From Salinispora vitiensis (GTDB lineage: Bacteria; Actinomycetota; Actinomycetes; Mycobacteriales; Micromonosporaceae): a stretch of DNA of 64,000 nt. The notes under the pieces are model-generated. The model worked only from the letters and a program-made list of their open reading frames with translations, was not told the DNA's origin and made no database searches. Below are positions 26,993 to 37,378 of this stretch, piece by piece. Both the position numbers and the translations under genes were made by a program. Location: positions 4,285,901 through 4,349,900 of the forward strand of contig NZ_KB900388.1 of NCBI RefSeq assembly GCF_000378825.1, given 5' to 3'. Numbering within the stretch: position 1 is the first letter of the stretch; each line of letters opens with the position of its first letter.

Positions 26993-27820
26993 ATGAGCAG
27001 TCCTCCGATGATCGATGGGGCGTTCGCCCGTTGGTTGGCGGTCCGGGCCGGGCAGGCGCTGGTCAGCCTGCGCGACGAGGTGGGCTTCGGAGATCCGGGT
27101 GCCCTGAGGGCCGCGGGGGACAAGGTCTCGCACGACCTGCTCCGGACCGAACTGGCGACGTGGCGTCCGCAGGATGCGGTCCTGTCCGAGGAGGACGAGG
27201 GCTCCCGGCTGGCCTGGGCGGCGGAGGCGGGCGCTTCGACGGCACCGCGGCTGGGCAGCGACCGAGTGTGGATCATCGACCCGTTGGACGGGACCCGGGA
27301 GTTCGCCGAGGCGGGCCGGGCGGACTGGGCGGTGCATGTGGCGCTCTGGGCGCGGAACGCCCCGACGCCGCACGGACTGGTGGCGGGTGCGGTCGGGTTG
27401 CCGGCCCAGGATCGGGTGTTGGGAACGGACTACCCGCCGGGGTACCCGCAGGTGCCGGCGGTGACCACCGCGGGCGAGCCGCCGATCCGGTTGGCCGCCA
27501 GTCGCAGCCGCCCCCCGGTCTTCCTGACCGACCTGGCCGCCGAGGTGGGTGCCGAGCTGGTGCCGATGGGTTCGGCCGGTGCGAAGATCGCGGCGGTGAT
27601 CACCGGTGAGGTGGACGCGTACATCCACGCGGGCGGGCAGTACGAGTGGGATTCGGCGGCGCCGGTGGCGGTGGCGACCGCCACGGGGCTGCATGCCTCC
27701 CGAATCGACGGCTCCGCGCTGACCTACAACGAAGCCAACCCACGTCTGCCGGACCTGTTGGTCTGTCGTAAGGATCTCGCCAGCCCACTGCTTGCGGCGT
27801 TGCAGCGCCATTGCGGGTAG
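26993..27820 (+). CDS. cysQ: 3'(2'),5'-bisphosphate nucleotidase
   Basis: A 275-residue inositol-monophosphatase-fold enzyme that would recycle PAP to AMP during sulfate assimilation. The metal-binding motifs are SEEDEGSR, IIDPLDGTREF and GGQYEWDSAAP. ATG 26993 has GGGAG upstream; a GTG at 26972 is also in frame. It lies directly before cysD and cysN, which supports this role over inositol phosphatase activity. Confidence 0.88.
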   Translation: MSSPPMIDGAFARWLAVRAGQALVSLRDEVGFGDPGALRAAGDKVSHDLLRTELATWRPQDAVLSEEDEGSRLAWAAEAGASTAPRLGSDRVWIIDPLDGTREFAEAGRADWAVHVALWARNAPTPHGLVAGAVGLPAQDRVLGTDYPPGYPQVPAVTTAGEPPIRLAASRSRPPVFLTDLAAEVGAELVPMGSAGAKIAAVITGEVDAYIHAGGQYEWDSAAPVAVATATGLHASRIDGSALTYNEANPRLPDLLVCRKDLASPLLAALQRHCG

Positions 27821-27889
27821 CCTGAGCGCTACTTCTGGCAAAGCCGACCGGAGAGGTCTGGAAATGAGTGCGGGAATCGAGTCGGCGTC

Positions 27890-28801
27890 ATGACCACGAC
27901 GGCGGCATACCAGGTGTCCCACCTCGACGCGCTGGAGGCGGAGAGCATCTTCGTGCTGCGTGAGGTGGTCGCGGAGATGGAACGACCGGTGCTGCTCTTC
28001 TCCGGCGGCAAAGACTCAATCGTCATGCTCTGGCTGGCGCAGAAGGCGTTCGCCCCGGCGAACATTCCGTTCCCGGTGCTGCATGTCGACACCGGGCACA
28101 ACTTCCCCGAGGTGCTGGCGTACCGGGACCAGCGGGTCGCCGAGCTGGGCCTGCAGCTGGTGGTGGCGAGCGTGCCGGAGGCCCTGGCCAGCGGGCTGGT
28201 GCGGGAGAGCGCGGACGGCATGCGCAACCGGATCCAGACCCCGGTGCTTTTGGCCGCCGTCGAGCAGCACCGCTTCGACGCGCTCTTCGGTGGCGCCCGT
28301 CGGGATGAGGAGAAGGCGCGGGCCAAGGAGCGGGTGTTCAGCTTCCGGGACGAGTTCGGCCAGTGGGATCCGAAGAACCAGCGTCCGGAGCTCTGGTCGC
28401 TCTACAACGGTCGGCACCAGCCGGGTGAGTCGATCCGGGCGTTTCCGCTGTCCAACTGGACCGAGCTGGATGTCTGGCACTACATCGCCCGGGAACAGAT
28501 CGAGGCGCCCTCGATCTACTACGCGCACGAGCGCGAGGTGATCGAGCGCGACGGGATGCTGTACGCGGTGAACGAGTTCATCCGTCCCCGCACCGGTGAG
28601 GAGCGGTTCAAGGCCCGGGTTCGCTACCGGACGGTGGGCGACGCCTCCTGCACGGCGGCGGTCCGCTCGGACGCCGACACGGTGGCGAAGGTCATCGAGG
28701 AGGTCGCCGCCACCCGGGTCACCGAGCGGGGCGCGACCCGCGGTGACGACCGGGTCAGCGAGGCCGCGATGGAGGACCGCAAGCGGGAGGGCTACTTCTG
28801 A
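27890..28801 (+). CDS. cysD: Sulfate adenylyltransferase subunit 2
   Basis: A 303-residue PP-loop ATPase subunit of ATP sulfurylase, making APS from sulfate and ATP. SGGKDS lies at 38-43 and VDTGHNFPEV follows. The Arg-rich GGARRDEEKARAKER and the C-terminal REGYF end are standard. The stop overlaps the cysN start by one base (TGATG), showing tight coupling. Confidence 0.96.
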   Translation: MTTTAAYQVSHLDALEAESIFVLREVVAEMERPVLLFSGGKDSIVMLWLAQKAFAPANIPFPVLHVDTGHNFPEVLAYRDQRVAELGLQLVVASVPEALASGLVRESADGMRNRIQTPVLLAAVEQHRFDALFGGARRDEEKARAKERVFSFRDEFGQWDPKNQRPELWSLYNGRHQPGESIRAFPLSNWTELDVWHYIAREQIEAPSIYYAHEREVIERDGMLYAVNEFIRPRTGEERFKARVRYRTVGDASCTAAVRSDADTVAKVIEEVAATRVTERGATRGDDRVSEAAMEDRKREGYF

Positions 28802-30108
28802 TGACCACCGAGACGACCGCCGCGGTCGGTGCCGAAGCGACGTCCGCCCGACCGATGGACCTGCTGCGGTTCGCCACCGCCGGCAGCGTGGATGACGGCA
28901 AGTCGACCCTGATCGGCCGCCTGCTCTACGACACCCGGTCCCTCTTCACCGATCAGCTCGCCGCGGTGGAGGCGGTCAGCGCGGCCCGCGGCGACGAGTA
29001 CACCAATCTCGCGCTGCTCACCGACGGCCTGCGGGCCGAGCGGGAGCAGGGCATCACGATCGACGTGGCGTACCGCTACTTCGCCACCCCCCGCCGGAAG
29101 TTCATCATCGCCGACACCCCGGGGCACATCCAGTACACCCGGAACATGGTCACCGGCGCCTCCACCGCCGACCTTGCGCTGATCCTGGTTGATGCCCGGA
29201 AGGGCCTGGTGGAGCAGTCCCGTCGGCACGCCTTCCTCTGCTCCCTGCTGCGGGTGCCGCACCTGGTCCTCTGCGTCAACAAGATGGACCTGGTGGACTG
29301 GTCGCGCGAGGTCTACGAGAAGATCGCCGACGAGTTCACCGCGTTCGCGGCGAAGCTCGACGCGCCGGACCTGACGGTGGTGCCGGTCTCCGCGCTGCAC
29401 GGCGACAACATCGTCTCCCGGTCGGAGAAGATGCCCTGGTACGAGGGGCCGTCCCTGCTGCACCACCTGGAACGGGTGCACATCGCCAGCGATCGGAACC
29501 TGGTCGACGTACGCTTCCCGGTGCAGTACGTGATCCGTCCGCAGTCCACCACCGTCACCGACTACCGCGGGTACGCGGGCCAGGTCGCCTCCGGCGTACT
29601 CAAGCCCGAGGACGAGGTGATGGTGCTGCCGAGCGGCTTCACCAGCCGGATCGCCGCGGTGGAGACCGCCGACGGGCCGGTACCGGAGGCGTTCCCGCCG
29701 ATGTCGGTGACTGTGCGGCTGACTGACGAGATCGATATTTCCCGGGGCGACATGATTTGCCGCCCGAACAACGCCCCGGCCGTCGCCCAGGACATCGAGG
29801 CGATGGTCTGCTGGATGGACGAAACCCGACCGTTGCAGCTCGGTGGCAGGTACGTGATCAAGCACACCACCCGGTCGGCGCGGGCCATCCTGCGTGGGCT
29901 GCAATACCGGTTGGACATCAATTCGCTGCACCGGGACGAGTCGGCGGGGGAGTTGAAGCTCAACGAGATCGGCCGGGTCCGGTTCCGGACGATGGTCCCG
30001 CTGCTGGTTGACGAGTACCGCCGGAACCGCACCACTGGTGGCTTCGTCATCATCGACGAGACGACGAACCGGACGGTTGGCGCCGGCATGATCGTCGAGG
30101 CGGGCTGA
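28801..30108 (+). CDS. cysN: Sulfate adenylyltransferase subunit 1 (GTPase)
   Basis: A 435-residue elongation-factor-like GTPase that drives ATP sulfurylase with CysD. G1 GSVDDGKST is at 28-36, G3 DTPGH near 105 and G4 NKMD near 160; translation-factor beta-barrel domains follow. It stops after the GTPase and barrel domains, so it is not the CysNC fusion found in mycobacteria. APS kinase must be encoded elsewhere, or APS may be reduced directly. Confidence 0.95.
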   Translation: MTTETTAAVGAEATSARPMDLLRFATAGSVDDGKSTLIGRLLYDTRSLFTDQLAAVEAVSAARGDEYTNLALLTDGLRAEREQGITIDVAYRYFATPRRKFIIADTPGHIQYTRNMVTGASTADLALILVDARKGLVEQSRRHAFLCSLLRVPHLVLCVNKMDLVDWSREVYEKIADEFTAFAAKLDAPDLTVVPVSALHGDNIVSRSEKMPWYEGPSLLHHLERVHIASDRNLVDVRFPVQYVIRPQSTTVTDYRGYAGQVASGVLKPEDEVMVLPSGFTSRIAAVETADGPVPEAFPPMSVTVRLTDEIDISRGDMICRPNNAPAVAQDIEAMVCWMDETRPLQLGGRYVIKHTTRSARAILRGLQYRLDINSLHRDESAGELKLNEIGRVRFRTMVPLLVDEYRRNRTTGGFVIIDETTNRTVGAGMIVEAG

Positions 30109-30175
30109 CCCCACCCGGCCGGCGCGGGCGCTCCGGGGTCGCCGCTGATCGAGGTGGTCGCCGGCGCCGGACTGG

Positions 30176-31159
30176 CTACCCCCGTACCGGCAGGTGGTCG
30201 CGGTAGAAGGTCCAGGCATCGCTGATGATGTCGTGCAGGGTGGGCTTGGCGGGTGTCCAGCCCAACTCGGTACGGGCCAGGTCGGCGGCGGCGACCAACT
30301 CGGCGGGGTCGCCGACGCGGCGGGGGGCGACCACCACCGGAACCGGGCGGCCGGTGACCTCGCGGACCACCTCGACGACCTGACGGTTGGTGAACCCGTT
30401 GCCGTTGCCGAGGTTGTAGATCCGGTGCTGGCCGCCGACCGCGGCGTCGAGCGCGAGTAGGTGAGCCCGGGCGAGGTCGGTGACGTGGATGTAGTCGCGG
30501 ACGCAGGTGCCGTCAACGGTCGGGTAGTCGTCGCCGAAGAGTTGGAGCTTCTCCCGGCGGCCGGCGGCGACGTCGAAGGCGATGGGGATGAGGTGCGTCT
30601 CCGGATCGTGCCGTTCCCCGAGGGGCACCGGGGCAGCCAGGTGGGCGCCGGCTACGTTGAAGTAGCGCAGCGAGACGGCAGCCAACCCGCTCCCGGCCGC
30701 CGCCGAGGTGAGCGCCATGTCGACGGTCAGCTTGGTGGCACCGTACGTGTTGGTGGGGGCGGTGATCGCCGTCTCCGAGATGGGCAGCTCGACCGGGTTG
30801 CCGTAGACGGCGGCGGTGGAGGAGAAGACGACCCTCGGGACCCCGGCGACGCGTACGGCGTCGAGCAGGGCGAGGGAGCCGACGACGTTGGTGTGCCAGT
30901 ACAGCTCTGGCTTGACCATCGACTCGCCGGCGGCGATCAGGGCGGCGAAGTGCAGTACCCCGTCGAAGCCCGCCTGCGGGGTCACCACCTGTGCCACCTC
31001 GTCCAGGGGGGCGACGATGTGGGTGGCGTCGGGTGCCACGGCGACGCGGTGTCCGGTCCGTAGGTCGTCCAGAACGACAACCTCGTGGCCGGCGTCGAGC
31101 AGCATCCGGGTCACCACGCTGCCGATGAAGCCGGCGCCGCCGGTGACAAGCAGTTTCAC
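30176..31159 (-). CDS. galE: UDP-glucose 4-epimerase
   Basis: A 327-residue SDR-fold epimerase. The NAD-binding GGAGFIG motif is at 7-13, catalytic SST at 113-115, and YGATK (Tyr139/Lys143). The GTG at 31159 is preceded by AGGAGG; the longer frame adds ten unlikely residues. It converges with cysN across a 67-bp gap. It would interconvert UDP-glucose and UDP-galactose for envelope sugars. Confidence 0.93.
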   Translation of the reverse strand: MKLLVTGGAGFIGSVVTRMLLDAGHEVVVLDDLRTGHRVAVAPDATHIVAPLDEVAQVVTPQAGFDGVLHFAALIAAGESMVKPELYWHTNVVGSLALLDAVRVAGVPRVVFSSTAAVYGNPVELPISETAITAPTNTYGATKLTVDMALTSAAAGSGLAAVSLRYFNVAGAHLAAPVPLGERHDPETHLIPIAFDVAAGRREKLQLFGDDYPTVDGTCVRDYIHVTDLARAHLLALDAAVGGQHRIYNLGNGNGFTNRQVVEVVREVTGRPVPVVVAPRRVGDPAELVAAADLARTELGWTPAKPTLHDIISDAWTFYRDHLPVRG

Positions 31160-31311
31160 GTCAATCTCCTCCTGCCGGGGCCGCCCCACCAGCGACCTTC
31201 GGTGATCACCCTACGGCGGCTTGCTGTGCCCGCGCTGCGAGGCGGTCGGCGGGGCGGGTCGCGCCCGCGGGCCGGAAGAACTGGCGTGGTGCTGTTCCGC
31301 GACTGCGATGC

Positions 31312-32352
31312 ATGTCTACCATCGATCTCATGCGGGAAGCGGGTCGTCCCGGGCTCCGGCGCCGTGCGCGGGGGCGACCCCGCCGCGAACCCGGCTCGCT
31401 GTCCTGGGCGGTCGCCCGGGTCGTGGTCCGCACCGCTACCGCCGCCACCCGCCTGGTGACCGGGCTGCTCGGCACCAGTCCGGTGGCCGGCCGGGAACGG
31501 ATCAGCGAGGACGAGTTACGCGACCTGGTCGCCGCGGCGACCGTGCTGGACCCGGTGGAACGGCGGATCATCGACGAGGTCCTCGTGGCCGGCGCCAGCC
31601 TGGTACGCGAGGTGATGATGCCGCGCACCGAGGTGGTTTTCCTCTCCACCGCGCTGACCATCGGCCAGGCGCAGCGCCTGGTCCGGGTCGAGCCGCACAC
31701 CCGGTACCCGGTGGCGGACGGGACGCATGACGACGTGGTCGGCTTCGTGCACCTACACGACGTGCTGCTCCGTACCGACGAAGACCCACTGGTCACAGTG
31801 GGCGAGCTGGCCCGGGAGGTCAAGCGGCTGCCCGGCAGTAAACGGGTGCTCCCGGCCCTGACCGAGATGCGCCGGGAGGGGCATCACCTGGCGGTGGTCG
31901 TCGACGAGTACGGGGGGACCGCCGGCATCGTCACCTGTGAGGACCTGATTGAGGAGCTGGTTGGCGAACTGCACGACGAGTACGACACGCCGCCGGAGCC
32001 GATGCACGCCGGCCTGCCCACCACCGTTGACGGTCGGCTGAACCTGGCCGACTTCGCCGAGCGGACCGGGGTGAGCCTGCCGAACGGACCCTACGAGACG
32101 GTTGGTGGCTTCGTCATGGCCGAGCTGGGCCGGCTGCCGGTAGCTGGCGACGAGGTGTCGGTGACCGCCGTGCCGGCCGTCCCGGTGGAGCCGGTGCGGG
32201 CACCGCCCGGGGGCTGGCGGCTGCGGGTGCTGACGCTGGATGGGCGTCGGGTGGCCCGGGTGACGGTAGCCGCGGCCCGGCCGGCCGAGTCGCGACGCGA
32301 GGTGGGGCTCCCCACCCAGGCCGGTCGCGGTCAACCCGCCGGCCCGTCCTGA
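31312..32352 (+). CDS. CBS-pair/CorC_HlyC domain protein lacking the DUF21 membrane domain
   Basis: A 346-residue relative of the HlyC/CorC (TlyC) transport-associated proteins. After a basic N-terminus of about 60 residues comes ISEDELRDLV, then a CBS pair with MMPRTEVVFL and VVVDEYGGTAGIVTCEDLIEELVG, then the C-terminal CorC_HlyC domain. Family members usually start with a four-helix DUF21/CNNM domain. Here the frame offers no start codon upstream of 31312, so that domain is absent. It may be a soluble ion- or nucleotide-sensing remnant. trpS follows. Confidence 0.85.
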   Translation: MSTIDLMREAGRPGLRRRARGRPRREPGSLSWAVARVVVRTATAATRLVTGLLGTSPVAGRERISEDELRDLVAAATVLDPVERRIIDEVLVAGASLVREVMMPRTEVVFLSTALTIGQAQRLVRVEPHTRYPVADGTHDDVVGFVHLHDVLLRTDEDPLVTVGELAREVKRLPGSKRVLPALTEMRREGHHLAVVVDEYGGTAGIVTCEDLIEELVGELHDEYDTPPEPMHAGLPTTVDGRLNLADFAERTGVSLPNGPYETVGGFVMAELGRLPVAGDEVSVTAVPAVPVEPVRAPPGGWRLRVLTLDGRRVARVTVAAARPAESRREVGLPTQAGRGQPAGPS

Positions 32353-32385
32353 CGGATGCCCCCGGTTGCTGACAGAATTGCCAGC

Positions 32386-33411
32386 ATGTCCAACGTACCC
32401 GTTCGACCGCGCGTGTTCTCTGGCATTCAGCCGACCGCCGACTCGTTCCATCTCGGCAACTACCTGGGCGCGGTTCAGCACTGGGTGGCGTTGCAGGAGA
32501 CGCATGACGCCACCTACTGCGTGGTTGATCTGCACGCGATCACCGCTGGGCACGACCCCCGGGTGCTGGCGCAGCGGTCCCGAATGGCCGCCGCGCAGCT
32601 GCTCGCGGCGGGGCTGGACCCAGAGCGCTGCACCCTCTTCGTGCAGTCCCAGGTGCCCGAGCACGCGCAGTTGGCCTGGGTGTTGGGGTGCATCACCGGG
32701 TTCGGCGAGGCGGGCCGAATGACCCAGTTCAAGGACAAGTCGCAGAAGCAGGGCAACGAGCGGGCCAGCGTCGGCCTGTTCACGTACCCGGTCCTGCAGG
32801 CGGCCGACATCCTCCTCTACCAGGCGGACGCGGTGCCGGTCGGCGAGGACCAGCGGCAGCACCTGGAGCTCAGCCGCGATCTGGCGCAGCGGTTCAACAC
32901 CCGGTTCGGCTCGACCTTCGCCGTTCCCGCGGCGCACATCGTCAAGGACACGGCAAAGATCACGGACTTGCAGGATCCGACGGCGAAGATGTCGAAGTCG
33001 TCCTCCTCCCCGGCGGGTATCGTCCTGCTCCTGGAGGACGCGGCCCGGTCGGTCAAGAAGATTCGTTCGGCGGTCACCGACACTGGACGCGAGATCGTTT
33101 TTGATGTCCAGCAGAAACCGGGTGTCTCCAACCTGCTGACGATCTACTCGGCGCTTTCCGGCCGGAGCATTGACGATCTGGTCGGCGCCTACGCCGGCAA
33201 GGGCTACGGTGACCTGAAGAAGGACCTTGGAGAGGTGGTACGCGAGTTCGTGACGCCGATCCAGGAACGCGCCCGGGGTTATCTGGACGACCCGGCCCAG
33301 CTCGACAAGCTGCTCGCCGCGGGGGCGCAGAAGGCGCGGGCGGTGGCAGCACCGACCCTGCAGGCGGTGTACGAGCGGGTGGGCTTCTTCCCGCCGGTGC
33401 GCGGCGAGTAG
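32386..33411 (+). CDS. trpS: Tryptophanyl-tRNA synthetase
   Basis: A 341-residue class I synthetase. The HIGH equivalent is FHLGN near the N-terminus, the Trp-binding region includes GEDQRQHLEL, and the KMSKS loop is exact. ATG 32386 is preferred over 32356 because the domain starts right after it. The downstream 2H phosphoesterase and YihY genes commonly follow trpS in this group. Confidence 0.95.
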   Translation: MSNVPVRPRVFSGIQPTADSFHLGNYLGAVQHWVALQETHDATYCVVDLHAITAGHDPRVLAQRSRMAAAQLLAAGLDPERCTLFVQSQVPEHAQLAWVLGCITGFGEAGRMTQFKDKSQKQGNERASVGLFTYPVLQAADILLYQADAVPVGEDQRQHLELSRDLAQRFNTRFGSTFAVPAAHIVKDTAKITDLQDPTAKMSKSSSSPAGIVLLLEDAARSVKKIRSAVTDTGREIVFDVQQKPGVSNLLTIYSALSGRSIDDLVGAYAGKGYGDLKKDLGEVVREFVTPIQERARGYLDDPAQLDKLLAAGAQKARAVAAPTLQAVYERVGFFPPVRGE

Positions 33412-33426
33412 TCAGCGACGCGACGC

Positions 33427-34020
33427 GTGCGGGTGAGCGGGATGGAACCGGTGGCCAAAGGGGTGGCACGAGGCGTGGACCTGCGGGACGGGTCGTCGAC
33501 GGCCGGCGGCACAATCCAGATCGGCATCGCGGTGGACGTCCCCGAGCCCTGGGGGAGTGTGCTGACCCGGCGGCGGATGGCGGCGGGCGACCAGCAGGCC
33601 GTCCCGGCGCACGTGACGCTGCTCGGGCCGACCGAGATCCCGGCCGCTGCCCTGCCGGCCGTCGAACGGCACCTGACCGAGGTCGCCGCCGCGCACCCTC
33701 CGTTCACCCTGCACCTGCGCGGTACCGGCACGTTCCGGCCGGTCACCCAGGTGGTTTTCGTGACGGTGGCGACCGGGATCAGCGAGTGCGAGCTGCTCGC
33801 CGCGGCGATCCGGGGCGCCCCGGAGCTGCACCGGGAAACCCGTTTTCCGTACCACCCGCACGTCACGGTGGCGCAGGACGTCTCACCCGACGCGCTGGAC
33901 CAGGCGTATGAGGACCTGGCTGACTTCTCGGCGATGTTCGGGGTGGAGGCGTTCACGCTTTTCTCCCACAGTGGCCAGACGAAGTGGCAGCCCCGGCGGG
34001 ACTTTCGGCTCGGCGGCTGA
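33427..34020 (+). CDS. 2'-5' RNA ligase/2H phosphoesterase family protein
   Basis: A 197-residue protein with the two HxT motifs of the 2H superfamily: PAHVTLLGP and YHPHVTVAQ. These enzymes act on 2',3'-cyclic phosphates or 2'-5' linkages; the substrate here is unknown. GTG 33427 or ATG 33442 could be the start. It lies 15 bp after trpS. Confidence 0.85.
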   Translation: MRVSGMEPVAKGVARGVDLRDGSSTAGGTIQIGIAVDVPEPWGSVLTRRRMAAGDQQAVPAHVTLLGPTEIPAAALPAVERHLTEVAAAHPPFTLHLRGTGTFRPVTQVVFVTVATGISECELLAAAIRGAPELHRETRFPYHPHVTVAQDVSPDALDQAYEDLADFSAMFGVEAFTLFSHSGQTKWQPRRDFRLGG

Positions 34021-34056
34021 GCCGGTGCCCGGCGACAGGTCGGCGAGGATGGCGAG

Positions 34057-35049
34057 ATGAACGTGTTCCGCCGGATCCAGGCGGGTGCCCACGGGCGGAT
34101 CACCAGCACGCGGCGCCGCTACCCGTCCTTCGACCACGGGTTGCGGGCGGCCCTGCTCTACAACCGCCGGTTCGGCAGCCGGCTCGCCGCCGCGATCGCC
34201 TACTACGGCTTCTTCGCGGTCTTCGCGCTCGCCCTCGTCGCCTACTCCGTCTTCGGGGCGATCCTGGAGGGAAACGTCGAGGCCAATGCCGCCGCGGCGG
34301 ACTTCCTTCGGGAGAACCTGCCCTTCCTCGACCCGGTGCAGGTCGCCGAGAGTAGCGGGGCCGTCGGCGTGGTCGGTTTGATCATCCTGGTCTTCACCGG
34401 GGTCGGCTGGGTGGAGGCGATCCGTTCCTCCCAGCGGTTGCTGTACGGCCTCGACCAACAACCCGGCAACTTTGTCGTTCGTCGGTTGGTCGACCTGGGC
34501 GTGCTGCTGGTGGTGTTCGTGCTGCTCGGCGTCTCGGTAGCGGCGGTGGACACGTTGAAGTCGCTGCTGCGGTGGCTGCTGGGCAGTGCCGGCTCGGCCG
34601 GGCTCACCACGATCAGTGCGGTGCTCAGCGTCTTCGTGAACGCGGTGCTGGCGACCCTACTGCTGGCGGCGGTGCCCCGGCTGCGGCCCAGCCGGGTCCG
34701 GCTGCGCCCGGCGGTGCTGCTGGTGGCGGTGGGTATCACCCTGCTCAACACCATCGGGCGGTACTACGTGGTGCGGACCGAGCGGAACCCGGCGTACACG
34801 GTGGTGGCGGGCGCGGTGGGGCTGCTGCTCTACCTCTATCTGCTCAACCAACTCGTGCTCTTCGGCGCGGCGTTGGTGGCCACCGGCAGCCGGGGGCAGG
34901 TGGTGGACCTCGCGGCGGAGCGGGTGGCGGCCGACCCGGAGGAGGCGGGCTCCCCGCCCCCCGGGCAGCCGAGCGTGAACGGGCCGACGGCACCCGAACC
35001 AGGGACGGAGCGTCGAACCGGGGATCCGCCCACGGCCGGGGAACGATGA
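34057..35049 (+). CDS. YihY/BrkB family inner membrane protein
   Basis: A 330-residue protein with six membrane segments. The family features are AAAIAYYGFFAVFAL after a basic N-terminus, the GWVEAIRSSQRLLYGL segment, and RNPAYTVVAGAVGLLLYLYL near the end. The cytoplasmic tail is Pro/Glu-rich. The name comes from annotation history; these are not ribonucleases and the function is unsettled. Confidence 0.88.
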   Translation: MNVFRRIQAGAHGRITSTRRRYPSFDHGLRAALLYNRRFGSRLAAAIAYYGFFAVFALALVAYSVFGAILEGNVEANAAAADFLRENLPFLDPVQVAESSGAVGVVGLIILVFTGVGWVEAIRSSQRLLYGLDQQPGNFVVRRLVDLGVLLVVFVLLGVSVAAVDTLKSLLRWLLGSAGSAGLTTISAVLSVFVNAVLATLLLAAVPRLRPSRVRLRPAVLLVAVGITLLNTIGRYYVVRTERNPAYTVVAGAVGLLLYLYLLNQLVLFGAALVATGSRGQVVDLAAERVAADPEEAGSPPPGQPSVNGPTAPEPGTERRTGDPPTAGER

Positions 35050-35068
35050 TTGGCGGGTGGGCACTCTC

Positions 35069-35500
35069 GTGACACTCGACCTGCCGGACGACTCGCCGAT
35101 GCTCGACCTGCCGTGGATTATCACCTTCGGCCCGCTCGGCGACGCCGACGAGTGGGAGCCGGTGGTCTGCGGCCCGTACGAGCGGGCGCCCGCGTTGGCG
35201 CTGGCCGAGGTGATGGTGGCGGAGGAGGCGCTGATGGCAGTGGTCGAGCCGCTGCTGCCGGCGGTGTCGGCGGAGCAGATCCGAGGTGAGATCGTCGCGG
35301 CTCAGGCCGCCGCCGAGGATGAGGCGGCGGCGCAGGCGGACAGCGCCGAACTCTACGGCAACTTTGACGACACCTTTGACGAGGAGCTGGCGGAGGGGGA
35401 ACGGGATCGGGAGGCCCAGTCGGCGATGCCGCCGAGTGAGGCTGCGATCCGGGCGGGCTTTGCCCGGATCGCAGCGAAGTTACCGGGCCTCGAGCGTTGA
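35069..35500 (+). CDS. Conserved acidic protein of unknown function
   Basis: About 143 residues, strongly acidic and Ala/Glu-rich, with no membrane segment. The GTG at 35069 has GGCGGGTGG about 8 nt upstream; a GTG at 35057 is an alternative. The first 50 residues (with PWIITFGPLGDADEWEPVV) look folded, and the rest is likely helical. I do not recognise the family. It may be expressed with the YihY gene 20 bp upstream. Confidence 0.75.
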   Translation: MTLDLPDDSPMLDLPWIITFGPLGDADEWEPVVCGPYERAPALALAEVMVAEEALMAVVEPLLPAVSAEQIRGEIVAAQAAAEDEAAAQADSAELYGNFDDTFDEELAEGERDREAQSAMPPSEAAIRAGFARIAAKLPGLER

Positions 35501-35577
35501 TCTCGGGCCGGCCGGTTGCCCAGCCGCCCGGCGGCCCGGGGCACGCCGAACGACCAGGTTGGTTGGGGCGTACCCGC

Positions 35578-37206
<1,629 letters not shown>

Positions 37207-37292
37207 GAGGGGTTCCCCGATCTCGCGCGGTACGGCGGTCTCCGGCGCGGGCAGGGGTGGTGGCGCCGGTTGCTGTGCAGGATGCCGGCAGA

Positions 37293-37325
37293 GCGTTGCA
37301 AGAGTCAAGCAGACCTTGCGCAAGA
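37293..37325 (-). promoter_or_regulatory. Putative LacI operator upstream of the alpha-glucosidase
   Basis: TTGCAAGA at 37296-37303 and the perfect palindrome CTTGCGCAAG at 37315-37324 lie about 90-120 bp upstream of the glucosidase ATG. The two GCAAGA cores are 22 bp apart. The same CTTGC/GCAAG words recur in the lacI-malE control region. Confidence 0.55.
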
Positions 37326-37378
37326 TGGGCCCGGATTCGCCTCCCGGCCGGGCTCGGGACGGGGCGGGCGGCGGGCGT

